DNA from: Yponomeuta sedellus
Lineage: Eukaryota; Arthropoda; Insecta; Lepidoptera; Yponomeutidae
Length of the DNA: 64,000 nucleotides
Direction: 5' to 3'
NCBI GenBank assembly: GCA_934045075.1
Contig: OW203722.1
Location: 17,391,486 to 17,455,485, forward strand
Shown here: piece after piece, positions 24,104-35,600 of the stretch
How the letters are laid out: every line of letters starts with the position of its first letter
Numbering within the stretch: the stretch's first letter is position 1
Notes under the pieces: model-generated
The model's database searches: none
Told to the model about the DNA's origin: nothing
The model's input: only the letters and a program-made list of their open reading frames with translations
Program-made: the position numbers and the translations under genes

Positions 24104-24368
24104 CATATCGCACCCTCAGAACGAAAGAGGCCTAAGTCAAAAATAGTTTAAATACTCAAAAAAATCTCAAAAAATTGATTACCTAACAATCATAGAGAGA
24201 CATAAAAAGGTATGCTCTATCCGATGAATAGTAAAACAAAGGCACTTATTGTAAAAAAAGAGCATAGCGAATCTTCCGTCCACGGCATACCTTTTTATGA
24301 ATCTATGATTGTAACTCAATTTCACTATTTTTTTACTTAGGCCTCTATCGTTCTGAGGGTGCGATATG
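24104..24368. mobile_element. MITE with about 110-bp terminal inverted repeats
   Basis: CATATCGCACCCTCAGAACG at the left is matched by CGTTCTGAGGGTGCGATATG at the right (one mismatch just inside), and inversion continues through AGAGGCCTAAGT and GACATAAAAAGGTATGC. The interior is AT-rich and non-coding. The tRNA and LINE families of the window are not involved. Confidence 0.75.
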
Positions 24369-24469
24369 CGGACACTGGCCAGCGGATAAATGACTGAATG
24401 GTAGAAACTAAGTCTATCTATCTAATCAGCCCATTTTAGCGGTAACACTTGTGATAGATAGTATCTATC

Positions 24470-24945
24470 TATAATATAAAAATGAATCGCTAAATGTGTC
24501 GGTAAGCGCAAATCTCGAGAGCAGCTGAACCGATTTCGCTAATTCTTTTTATATAAAAATGAATCGCTAAATGTGTCGGTAAGCGCAAATCTCGAGAGCA
24601 GCTGAACCGATTTCGCTAATTCTTTTTTTACAATATTCCTTGGAGTACGAGAATGGTTCTTACGGGGAGTAAAAAAAATAAAGAGTGGATTCTATATTTT
24701 TGTTTTTCTCCGTAACAACCATCCACTGTTAGGCGATACGAAGTTCCCTGGGTCAGCTAGTAAAAATGAATCGCTGAATGTGTTGGTAAGCGCAAATCTC
24801 GAGAGCAGCTGAACGATTTCGCTAATTCTTTTTTTAGAATATTCCTTGAAGTACGAGGATGGTTCTTACGGAGAGAAAAAAATAAAAATTTTAAAGAATC
24901 GATGGTTAGGCGGTACGAAGTTCGCTGGATCAGCTAGTTATTAAT
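24470..24945 (+). mobile_element. Tandem group of Helitron-like short repeats
   Basis: The block AAAAATGAATCGCTAAATGT, GTCGGTAAGCGCAAATCTCG and AGAGCAGCTGAACCGATTTC occurs at about 24478, 24556 and 24765, with complete 3' ends TCAGCTAGT near 24762 and 24938. The first copy is cut after TTCTTTTTAT and a new copy starts there, so the array is partly a tandem duplication of 5' halves. Flanking CACTGGCCAGNGGATAAATG occurs on both sides (about 24374 and 24957). Confidence 0.6.
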
Positions 24946-26377
24946 ATAAGGAGGAACACTGGCCAGTGGATAAATGACTGAATGGTAAGTACTACGAGTA
25001 TGTCAATCTATCTATTCAGCTAGTAAACATAACCCACTGTTGGACATATACCTCTTCTCTTTCACGTCCACCCATCCTGTCCTTGTTTAGTCTCGTCCAA
25101 TTTTTCCCAGCCGTTTTCAGAATGTGTCGGCCCATCGACTTTAGACCCATTGGTACTATGTCGGAGACTTAAATTGGGTAGGTACTATGTATAGCAATAG
25201 CAAAATATTTCTAGCACTGTTATAGTAGTAAAACACCACGCTGCGGAAAAACCATCTATCTCTCACTCTCTATTTCTCCCTCGCTCTTTCGATTGACTAA
25301 AGAAATATATCACTGCTTATACTGAAAAACTGTTTCATGTGAATTTAGATACATAAGTATTTAGTTTGTAGGTGTATTATTATTTAAACGTATTTACTTT
25401 ATATAGTATGTAATTAATTATAAATTAAGTACTTAAATTCGTGCCGTCTTTCCTTACTTGGTATCAATATATTTTCGATTTTATTTTTTATGGACATTCA
25501 ACTACCCACCACATTCTTCATACAATCCACTCCATCTAAAGGTTGTCTGGAAGAGATCGCTCTAAGCGATAAGACCGCCAATTGTATAACATTACTTAAA
25601 TTTAAGAAATTGTGCAATAAAGTGTTCGCTATCTATCTACCTATATCGAGCGAATGTGGGTGGAAGGACCGCTGGATATACTTCGTGCAAATAAAGGCAG
25701 GAGGCAAGGCAAGGTAAGCATTAACGCAATCCCCCTGCAGTTCGCCTTTTAAGTATATATGTGTGTATATATATTATTATTATTAAATTCTTTAATGTAC
25801 CTGTAAAGATTGTACAATTGGCGGGCTTAATACTAAATAGTTTTTTATTCTAGCCAACCAACAGGTGACGTATATATATTACTTATTTGTTATTTCTTTG
25901 CTTATAATTATTTATTGCTACATATTATTATCATATTATGTGCATTTTTACTTAGATATTCTATATTTAGTATATTTCACAGCATATCCTATTCTATTGA
26001 CGTTGTTTTATAAATATTAATTTTTATGTAAGATCTGTATGTAGGTATATTACTTAATGTATGTATGTATAAATTGAAGAATAGGTGCTGACTGAAAATC
26101 AGTCTTGCAGGCCCAGCCTGCAGCAAATGCTGAGTCAGCTACCTGTTTGTGGCTGCGGAGATACAATGCCCTTCTAAATTGTAAATGTTTGTTTTAAATA
26201 GTATTCTTTGTTTTATTATATTTTTCTTTGTTCTTTCTTTTATTATTTGTCTGTATTATTATAATATCGTGTTACATTGTGTTATGTGTATTGTATCTTT
26301 GTGGCTGCAAATAAATGTCTCTCTCTCTCTCTCTCTCATTAAGGAGTATACCCGATCCCGAACATTAATAAAGCGAA

Positions 26378-26462
26378 AGATAGATAGATAGAGAACACTT
26401 TATTGTACATAAAAATGGAAATTACACAGATATTTCTTAACCTAAGAGTACAGACGGCGGCC
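26378..26462 (-). mobile_element. Retroelement 3' end with GATA/TATC tail
   Basis: GATAGATAGATAGAGAACAC followed by TTTATTGTACATAAAAATGG and ACAGATATTTCTTAACCTAA. It matches 6270-6350 for more than 75 bp, yet its tetranucleotide tail has only a few units. Confidence 0.75.
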
Positions 26463-26754
26463 TTATCACTAAAAGTGATCTCTTTCAGACAACCTTCGGA
26501 TGAACTCGACTATTTATTATCGACATTAGAGAAGGAAGTAGATGTACAAAAAAAAACATACAAAACATTAATTAAAAATTAATTGAAAGTTATTTTGGCA
26601 AGGGTCCAACACTGATCTCTGCCTACTCCTTCGGGATAAAGGTGTAGATTTATGCTTTTTTCTGTAGTCTACTCTTACGAATTAGTACCAATGTAGTCTT
26701 TCCATTATTGAGTCTTTGGTCGTTAATATAACATAACATTTATATACCTACTGG

Positions 26755-26945
26755 CACATACATTGCTTCTGGCCCCACACTAGGATACCCTGTGTCGTGG
26801 GTACCTACCAGAAACAGCGACATCATAAACATGTAAATATCCAAGACCTGGGGTTTTTTTGTCCCCAGCCGGGGATCGAACCCGGGACCTCACGCATAAA
26901 TGTACTAGGTTGTCGTATTTCCATGTGCCAGGCGACGAGCCTGTC
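26755..26945 (-). mobile_element. tRNA-headed SINE, antisense
   Basis: CACACTAGGATACCCTGTGT, TCCAAGACCTGGGGTTTTTT and CGGGGATCGAACCCGGGACC, where the last is an inverted box B/T-arm. Copies with the same order lie at about 33765-33890 and 40025-40205 (both in introns of the mS39 gene). Confidence 0.65.
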
Positions 26946-27341
26946 TGCAATCATGCATGATCCACTGTTTTCACCTCTTCGCTGATTCTCCATAATGATC
27001 TACATACTCGTACAAACTCTGCGAGCCTACATTATCGATACAATTTCCCACCTAATTGTTCATCTTCCGCGCTTACGTTTCATCCTAGGTGTGCTCGGTG
27101 ATATCAAGCCAATGATCTAGTTTCCATTATTATCTTGCACTCGCTCGATATGAGAAAGACCCAGTAAAAAATATTAAACATAGTGTAATTAAAGAGTTTG
27201 TAACTGAATCATTTCGTCGTAAAAGGACGCAACATAAAGGATTACTACTAAGTGCTGGCTTATATGTATGCGTAGTAGGTACATTTATTTACGTACTATT
27301 TCATTTGTTCGAAGCATTCTAGCTTCACGGATTTAGTGACA

Positions 27342-30300
27342 ATGATGAGCCTTTGGACGTTGGTTTTGATTGCTGTAAGTACCTATACACAGTTTCGTAG
27401 GGTGTTTTATTTTTCAATTTAATTCTTAGCGCAATATACCGGCGACTCAAAAGATAATTTTAAAAAGCTTTTAGAAAACTTAGAAGAATTGATTTCTGCG
27501 GTTACTGCATGGTGTTTAAGTACCTTAATAGGAATAGAAAAAAAATATTTGTTAAATAGTGAAGTATAACCTAATCTTCCTGCGATGCAGGAAGAGACCC
27601 GTGCCCCAGCACTGGGGATATACAAAGGTTGATTTCATTTGGTGCTTATACAATTATTGAACACACTTGGTTAAGTCAAAAACTAACATATAAGTATGAA
27701 AATGTTTTCGGTCAGTTAAATTCTGTGCTACGGCACTGATTTTCAGCGAATTGCTGAAAGCTTATACTCGTAAAACTTAAACTAAACCTGGTATCTAAAA
27801 CTAAACACAATCTCACCTTATTGAGGAGTTTAAACGACATATTATCAAATTTATGTTCAAGAACGTTTTGTGATGTAATAATAAAAATATAAATCAATTG
27901 TTACCTATTAAAGCCCTAAATCGGGTTATTAATAAGTAGCTATGTTACTTACCAAAGAAGGGAATATATATTATAGATTTAAAAACCTATTTAGAGGCTA
28001 AAAATTTCACCCATGCCGGGATTCGAACCCGCAACCTCTGGCTATCCGTACCAGCGCTCTACCAATTGAGCCAATGGGCGACTCACGGCATCAGTGAAAT
28101 TTCGAACCTCTTTACAATATTCTCTGTATTACGTACAGGCAGCGACATCTGACTTAAGCAAATTGCATTACTTACAGCCCCGACTACCTACTTTGCAGTT
28201 AGGTTTAACATCGGAACGATATCACTGTACTCACATGATTACACTATTTTTTTATTTTTAATGCACTAACCCGTGCTAAGGAACATATTTAAAAACCTAT
28301 TTAGAGGCTAAAAATTTCACCCATGCCGGGATTCGAACCCGCAACCTCTGGCTATCCGTACCAGCGCTCTACCAATTGAGCGAATGGGCGACTCACGGCA
28401 TCAGTGAAATTTCGAACCTCTTTACAATATTCTCTGTATTACGTACAGGCAGCGACATCTGTCTTAAGCAAATTGCATTATATATTATAGATGTACGGTG
28501 TCAGTGGGTTTGTTACTATGTATTTCTCTTTTTTGTAACGATAATAAATATTGTTAGAATTTAAATTTATCTCAATCGATAGAAGAGGACTCTCTTACAA
28601 GAGGCGGTTTTTTTTAATTAGTCCAATCTATTCCAGTGCTTCCTTCAGTTAACTAAATCAGTGTATTGAGGTTATCCTGACCTGGGTTTTCCATTATCTA
28701 TAAGCATGGTTGCTTATAGGTAAGGGAAATGCGATTCTACAAAACCTGTCAGTGAATCTATCAAAAACTCCAAGCATCCAAACTATCAAAAACTTGCAGT
28801 TTTACGACCAAACATGGATAGATCCTTTTTACGTTATATTACTCTCGCCTCACGCCTGTATCCCGAAGGGGGTAGTCACAGACCAGAGCTTACCACTTGC
28901 CATGATCACTTGCCTGAAAGACCTCTTCCGTTTCAACGACATTCATTAGTCGCTACATGCACGCACGCCGCCCATTTGGGGTACTTTCGATTTAATCTAT
29001 TTTAATTTTTTAAATTAAAAGTTAACCAAAGAATAAATATTTAGTGGCACTCGTCTCCACCATGCCCTACCGAAGCAGAAAGGAAATGCCTTCCCTTCTT
29101 CTTCTTCTTTAAAACTTTCTGAGCTTTACTGCCTGTTTGGTCCAGTGATAACATTATGACAGAATTTGTGTGATCGATGCCCACTGGCTGCCGAATTCAA
29201 TTCAACTCTGTTTTATGGACTCAGTGCACTGATTGTCCAGTACAACTTCGCCAATATCACGTGTTAGACAAGACTATAGCCAATCACGCTGCCGAACCTG
29301 TGCACTAAAAGTGCTGGTTTTTTTTTTCACAGAGTGTATCCTGTAGACAAGAAATAAGGATATCACAAAACAAGGAGTGAAATGGGTGTCAAAGGTTTCA
29401 TGAAATAATTTTATGGTCATCTGGTCATTTATACGAAAACATACACCAATACAATCTATGAACATAAAAAACTGTGAAATAATTATTTCTTTTTCAGTTT
29501 TTAAAATTCCATTCGGGTGAAAAAGGATGTTTGTTGGATTTGTGATCGGATTTTCCTGTAACTTCTTCTACCCCCAAGAGGGTACAATTAGGGAATGATA
29601 TGGTGTGGAAATACCGTATTTTTGAAGTTAAATGCACGAAACCTAATTTATAGGCTACTAATTACATATATTATTCTGTTATTGCAATTATACCCTTAAG
29701 GGAATGATTTCGGGAATGAATGATTTCCATGCAACATTGTATAGGGTATACAATGTTGCATGGAAATCTGTAATTTTCGAAGTAAAATCACGAAAATCAC
29801 TGGTTTCCTGGTCCCGCACGTTCCTGTGCGCAAACGATTCAAACTACCTATTATACTCGTAATAATAATGTAACATTTTCAAGCCTAAATCATACAAAGA
29901 ATTTTCATGACTTTTACTCCCTAATGGTGGTTTATAAAATCTGAAAACACTTACATTGCTTTTCAATGTTCTGTCTAGGCCGTCGGTCATTGTTTTTATT
30001 ATAAGTACCTAGTTTTATAAAATTTGCATCATCAATAATTTGATAAAATATACTGCTACGCTTAATTATTATCACTGAATGTAATATTGACGTCGTCGGC
30101 GTCAGTCGCCAGAACTGTATTAATTAGTTGTGCATTTCTATAAATTCAAAAATGCCAAGACCCTCCACGTTCTCGCATCGCCAATAGTAACAAATAAGTT
30201 CTATGGATATCGAAATACTGACTCATACTAGCTTTATACATTATATAGTAAGACAGCAAGTGAGTGTTGTTTTGAGAATGTATTTATTAATTTTTCAACA

Positions 30301-30899
30301 TAATACAATTGTTTCCCTGCTCTGCGTTTCAGTGCTTGTGCCAGAGCGCGAGTCTGGCCAGCCAATGCACGGCGAGTGGTCGGTTCCCCAACGACGCCGT
30401 GCCGGGCTGCCGGGCATACACCATGTGCATCGACAGCGGCAACAGCAACTTCATCGACTACAACCTCACCTGCCCTCCTAGCTTCATCTTCAGCCCCCTT
30501 GAGAATGTCTGCACTAACGTCACCAAATACCAGTGCTTGGACATACAACTGCCGTTCAACTGCACCGGGCTGGGAAACTTCGAGAATGTTCACTTAGGCG
30601 ATTGCAAGTCTTACATCGCTTGCATACAAGGGTTGAGTGACATAGTGTCTCCAAGGTTGATAAAGTGCCCCACAGCGACGTTGTTTGATCCGATTCTACG
30701 TGATTGTGTCAAAGAAACCGAGTTTGTATGTAAAGTTCGAGTATCTCAGCCTAACGATACTCCGAAGCCCAGTGTGGAAGTAGACGTGGGGAACGGGACC
30801 CCTGTGGTCTTTGAAGTAACTCAGCGCAATGGAGCCTTCGACGTGAGAGTCGTATTCTCATCGCTGATTGTGGTTATGTTTAGTTTTATAATTTTGTAA
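27342..30899 (+). CDS. Two-domain CBM14 protein, likely GPI-anchored (199 aa)
   Basis: Exon 1 is 27342-27374 (MMSLWTLVLIA, donor GTAAGT). Exon 2 is 30333-30899 (acceptor TCTGCGTTTCAG), joined in phase 0 across a 2,958-bp intron. The join makes a good signal peptide ending near residue 21 (CLCQSASLAS). Two complete six-cysteine CBM14 domains follow at residues about 23-79 and 88-144. The remaining 55 residues form a linker (NDTPKPSVEVDV) and a C-terminal hydrophobic run, FSSLIVVMFSFIIL, with no charged residues after it, the form expected of a GPI-attachment signal; the candidate acceptor residues are N/G/A near 166-168. By family it should bind chitin, here at the outer cell face. The intron holds a recent SINE dimer (27979-28480), a LINE remnant and a perfect hairpin. 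Which of the two adjacent ATGs is used is unclear; both are in frame. Confidence 0.88.
27566..27636 (+). mobile_element. 5S-headed SINE family, short 3' fragment
   Basis: AACCTAATCTTCCTGCGATG, CAGGAAGAGACCCGTGCCCC and AGCACTGGGGATATACAAAGG, which is the last third of the family body. It lies in the first intron of the two-domain CBM14 gene. Confidence 0.7.
27979..28480 (-). mobile_element. Dimeric tRNA-headed SINE with target-site duplication
   Basis: Two about 190-bp copies (27979-28170 and 28289-28480) differ at only two visible positions. Each contains the antisense of a tRNA-like head (on the minus strand CATTGGCTCAATTGGTAGAG with box A, and GGTTCGAATCCC as box B). They are separated by about 118 bp that includes TTTTTTTATTTTTAATGCAC, the tail module also seen at 2186. 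TATATTATAGAT precedes the first copy (27967-27978) and follows the second (28481-28492), so the pair inserted as one unit. The tRNA-like anticodon loop lacks U33 and the stems mismatch, so it is not a tRNA gene. Confidence 0.75.
28843..28962 (-). mobile_element. LINE 3' end remnant, antisense
   Basis: CTCACGCCTGTATCCCGAAG at the left and GACATTCATTAGTCGCTACATGCACGCA at the right are the antisense of the 3' end seen at 8980-9095, more diverged. It lies in the same intron as the SINE dimer. Confidence 0.6.
29722..29768. repeat. Perfect inverted repeat, 22-bp arms and 3-nt loop
   Basis: The left arm starts GATTTCCATGCAACATTGTA and ends in TA; GGG is the loop; the right arm is the exact reverse complement. 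It lies in the first intron of the two-domain CBM14 gene, in transcribed DNA. Confidence 0.85.
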
Positions 30900-30929
30900 A
30901 TTGTAACTGATACCTACTGATTTATTAAA

Positions 30930-31430
30930 TAATTCGCTTTATTCTTCCGAACCGTTTATCTTGTAATTTATTTAGAGTACCTATGTACTGTCGACAGGTT
31001 ACATTGTTTGTGCAAATTGCCATTATATGCGACATACGTGCACTCCGATACACCTATTACATATTTCGGAGTAGCTAGTGTGCACGCATGTGCTGGCGAT
31101 TGTACCTACCTGCTTATCACATGGATTTTATATTAGCATCCTTGGCTTAGAAAGATTTATTACACTTTAGTAAGTATTAGTAAGTAATTGATCTTCTTGA
31201 GCTTTCTATATGCCTATGGATTATAGTAACTTTTGAAAATCCTTTAAGATCCAATGTAGTTAAGTCGGCGACATTTAAAATTAAATCGGCTGAATATCTT
31301 TTAAGCAACGTAAATGCTTTTTCCCCCCAAGCTCGCAACGCATGTTGAATGGAATACAAAATAATGTATCCAAGAGCATCCTATATACCTAGGTAAGGCA
31401 GGGTTAGGTACCTCAAATGCGCAATTAGCC
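30930..31430. other. Gene-free stretch
   Basis: Downstream of the two-domain CBM14 gene; ATTAAA near 30923 may serve as its poly(A) signal. No other feature recognised. Confidence 0.35.
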
Positions 31431-31615
31431 GTTTTCAGCACAAGTTCACAAATCAATACATAGATGGCGCTTACAGCCCTGGCCATACAAGAACAGGGAC
31501 ACGTCTGTCAAATTTTGCTCAGCGCAGATTACTTTTGACAGCCGTATTCTGGTTCTTCTATGGCCACGCCTGTAAGCGCCATCTATGAATTGATTTGTGA
31601 ACTTGTGCTGAAAAC
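31431..31615. mobile_element. MITE with about 60-80-bp inverted repeats
   Basis: GTTTTCAGCACAAGTTCACA at the left pairs with TGTGAACTTGTGCTGAAAAC at the right, and inversion continues through CATAGATGGCGCTTACAG, GGCCATA and CTGTCAAAA with few mismatches. About 185 bp long, with no coding content. Confidence 0.8.
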
Positions 31616-31840
31616 TGCTCATTCCTGAAAGTTGTTAGTTACATTCAGATTCAGAGTTGTTCTGCAACTAAGTTTGTTCTATAAGATTCTTTATTTTCTG
31701 ATTGATATAGGTATTTGTTTTTTTATTTATTTCTTTAGTATGGTAACAGATCCTGAAAAAGTACCTACCTATAGATCATACTGTAGCTAAAAATTTAAAG
31801 CATATATTCCACTTCCTCACTGGCATTATTATTACTATCG

Positions 31841-32190
31841 CCCGTAGCCCCCGGCTGCCTGAGTGATCCTAAATGATCACGAAGGTTAAGCAACATAGAG
31901 CGCGTTCAGTGCATGGATGGGTGACCATCTACAACTAACGCTAGTGGCATTTTTCCGAGCAGTTCGTGCTTCGCAAGGCACCTTAAGCAGTAATTGGTGC
32001 CGGCTGCCGTGGTGATGGATGGCAGTCGCTAAGCCAAGGCAGAGGCCTCAGGGCGGCTTGAAAACTTCTGACAGTAAGACCAGCCTTGCAAGTCTCCACC
32101 AATTCGGACTTAGCCCCGCGGTGTGTGGCCTATACCTTCCTCAGGAAAGAAACCCGTGCTCCTCGTTGGGGGCGTAAAGGGTTGATGGTG
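31841..32190 (+). mobile_element. 5S rRNA-derived SINE, near full-length
   Basis: The head contains GATCACGAAGGTTAAGCAAC, GCGTTCAGTGCATGGATGGG and TGACC, which follow the internal Pol III control region of animal 5S rRNA (box A, intermediate element, box C) in order and spacing. The body then runs through TAACGCTAGTGGCATTTTTCC, GGTGCCGGCTG, GGGCGGCTTGAAAACTTCTG and ends near AAGGGTTGATGG. This places the family among 5S-type (SINE3-like) elements. It is non-coding and could recruit TFIIIA/TFIIIC if the head is intact. Confidence 0.75.
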
Positions 32191-32655
32191 ATTATTATTA
32201 CTTTATTACCTACTTGGTATACTTCCGTATCCTGTATGTAAAACTTAGCAAAATTCGAATTTCCCGCTTACGAGTGCGTTTAGTTCAGAGGTTTTGTTAC
32301 GTCGTCTAAACGCTACATTATCCTCAAGTCGAAGTCACTCTGTAGCACGAAGCTCTGTAGATCACCTTACGCTTACGATTACAAGATTCCGAAAAGTACA
32401 TATCTGAATCGTATAACAGGTATCTATCGCCTCAGAAATACTTGTAGGTGTGGAGCATTTACGAACTTTACTCAGTGTATTTGTTCTGTGATTGTGATCT
32501 GTGTAATGTACCTAATCTGTGTGACCATCAAATCATCACAGATTAAAAAGCCAAAATCATAACATAACCTCATAAGATTTGTGCTTGTGCCTAAGATATA
32601 ATAGTTCGGGTAATTATAAAATACTTATAAATCTCAGTCTCTTTTTGTTACTGCG

Positions 32656-35600
32656 ATGTATTCAAACATCGTCCTACCGAGGTAAGAAAGTATACTATCA
32701 CACCTATCGTATTTATACAATTTACTGTACCCAACTTCTAATTGTAAGTAAATATCGTTTCTCACAGGCAATGGTCACGATTAGCCTGTGTATGTCGCTA
32801 CACGACCTCCGTAGAAGGTCAGAAGCTGCCCCAGGCGTCAGCCTCCAGCGATGGTATTTCCCCACCGCCGCGAATTCCTAGAGGTCCCACGGATATCCTA
32901 CAAGCGCTAGCCGCTACTGTAGGCCCCGATCCCACAGCTGCACATTACAAGTAAGGAAATGTCCCTTAGACCTGTTTAATATACTACTATGTACCTACGA
33001 GCATCGCGAGTCATAAAAAAATACTAATATCCCTTAGGACAAAAATTTTACTAATAACCTCATATCCACCTTCAAAAGATATTGAGTTCCAATACTACAA
33101 CAAATGAGCCTAAAAAGTAGCTCTACTTAATAACAAATCCTTTGAAAATAACTGGAAGCACTTGAGTTTCCAGCGTGTCTCCGCACTCGAATCCCAAGTG
33201 TCAGAAACCATCGAAACCTATATAATCCTTGATGGTTACGTGTAGGTGTTACACAACATATACTTTATAAACCCGAAAGCCACAAGAATAAAGATGAACC
33301 ATGTGCAAGCAACACTTGAAAGCATTCCTGTGTTGTGCACAGGCTAACATTAGTGTTGACTCAGTAAACACTTTTAAATTTAGACTGGACAGTTATACAA
33401 ACAATTTATTTCATAAACTCACACCTGTACCCTGTAAATGCCCCAAAAAACAATCAAGTGCAGTAATAATATATAGGTATCAGCTTCCAGTATAGTAATA
33501 TATGAGGAAGAAAGGCAGAGACTATATAGCCAGGTATATTATTTCTTTCCAGATGTTGTAGTTAATGTTGGTTTCTTTGCCATCCCAATAATGATGCTGG
33601 TCATCTCACAGTAGATAGTAATTTCTTCATTAACGCCAATCTCTCAGCGAGTAGATAGAGAACACTTTATTGTACATAAAAAAGTTGATGAAGAGTAGTT
33701 GGTTATCAAAATACCTTTCAGTTTGTGACTGGAATATACATCTATTCTCAATTACATACAGGTACATACATTGTCTCTAGCCCCTCACTAGGATATCCTG
33801 TGTTGTGGGAACCAGAAACAACGACATCACAAACATGTAAACATCCAAGTCCTGGGTTTTTTTTGTCCCCAGCCGGGGCTTGTAGATTAATAAAGTAATT
33901 TCCACATAGCATTCGAGGTTTAGATCTATGCCACTCAAAAGTCAGGTATAATTTGTACTCTGACATTGATAATAAATATATTTCAGAACTAGTAAAAAGA
34001 TTAAGTTTAACTGATTTTACAGTATACCAAAGGGATGAAATCTAATGCTGCTATGAGCCAAAAAAATATCAGCTGCCTTTGAATACCTCTGAATAAACCA
34101 GAGCACTGGTTTACTGATGTGGCAGCATAATGTAGTATTATCTTTGATAATCTTCAAATCAAATAGGAGAGGAGCAAATGGCAAGATAAATGTATGTTAA
34201 GGAAGCGAAAGAGGTTTGTCAGGACTGTGGCAAGTGCCAAACCCTAAAGGCAAATCCCTAAAATGCTTAGTTGTTCAATCGAGTCTTATTAATAAGGTGA
34301 TAATTGTTTTATTGACACTATTGATAGTCTAGTAAGAAATCGGATCCCAATGGTATAACACTCTGTCTTCATGAGAGAAGCCTATTTAGTTTCCGCGGGT
34401 TTTACCATTGTACTGCTATTCCATAGTAGACTACTGAACAGAGAAAAGTAACGACTACTCTATTGCTTATATTATTCTTTGAAAGGCTATGTATGTATGT
34501 AAAAACTTTGGGGCCGTGTTTTCGTCTACCCAGACATAAAAGCAGAAATGTATTTAAACGTAATGAATTTACATTCTGTTTTGCAATGTTATTGCAATCT
34601 TTGGGTCTTGTTATAGTGGAAAAAAAGACAGCGAGGAACATCTCCACTTCTGACCACCTGTTCCCAAATCATCCTAAATCTAATACATAAGTCGGTATGA
34701 GTAGGTGCCTCCTGCTGGATAAAGATGTATGTTAACGTACAGTGGACCTAATCCCCAGATACCACGACGACCCGTACCTAATCCCGCTCTCCAACTTCCG
34801 TAAGCGCGCGTACGCTCTTTCTGCGGAGGCGGGCCGGCGCGCCGCCGCCTGGGTCCGCGACAACCATGCAGAGTGGTTCACCACGCGCGTCTGGGACCCT
34901 CCGCTAAAGGCGAAGACGCCGCACTTCAACGCAGACCCCCACATCGACGCGTATGCGCCCAAGCCTATTTATAACGAGGAGAGCAAGGTGAGCAGGATTT
35001 CTTTGGGTACTGCCCTTACCTGTGGTATCTCGGACACAAACTCTCATCTACCATTAATAGCTAGGAGTTATTTTTTTATGTACTCAGGAACATTGTGACT
35101 GGATTTATTTGGGTACCACTACCTTGGTTTCTCATACATTTTCAATATGTTCAATCTACTGTAAACAGCCATTAGTTGTTTTCTTACAACTGCAAACCAG
35201 TTCATAAAGATCACCATCATCACCATACCAAATTAGACCAACTGTTAGTAGATTGTTAGTGTATGAGATATTAGGGTTATTTTTTTAGCATAAAAATAAA
35301 AAGTTATATAACTTAAAAAGCAATAAAAGCCCTAGGGGTAAAGGTAAGATGAACTTAAACGAAGTTAGTTTCAGTACTGACTCGGAGGCTGTGCAGTGCA
35401 GTGAACAACAAACCAAAATATTACTTATCGATCCCTTATTGGACATTTCATTCCAGGTGACAGAAGAAGATTTGAACTACACAATCGATCACGCCCAAGT
35501 CGAGGACTCGCTCCAAGTCTTTCGACTACTTGGAGGAGTGGAGGGCGTCAGTGAAGAGTTGAAGATCAAATTTCTGCAGCTGCTGTGCTTTTACAATGAA

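Larger units (their letters stand above)
24950..27341. other. Repeat-rich intergenic stretch
   Basis: Contains retroelement-end remnants (25566-25650; 26378-26462, antisense), a (CT)n-tailed element end near 26050-26340 (AATAAATGTCTCTCTC), a LINE remnant at about 26600-26655 and an antisense tRNA-SINE at about 26755-26945. No supported gene apart from the first exon that begins at 27342. Confidence 0.4.

Noticed and set aside
28002..28080. tRNA gene (cloverleaf-like on the minus strand, also at 28312-28390)
   Set aside because: The anticodon loop lacks U33, stems mismatch, and the unit is embedded in a duplicated SINE.
31890..31925. 5S rRNA gene
   Set aside because: Only the internal control region resembles 5S; the flanking stem sequences are absent and the SINE body follows.
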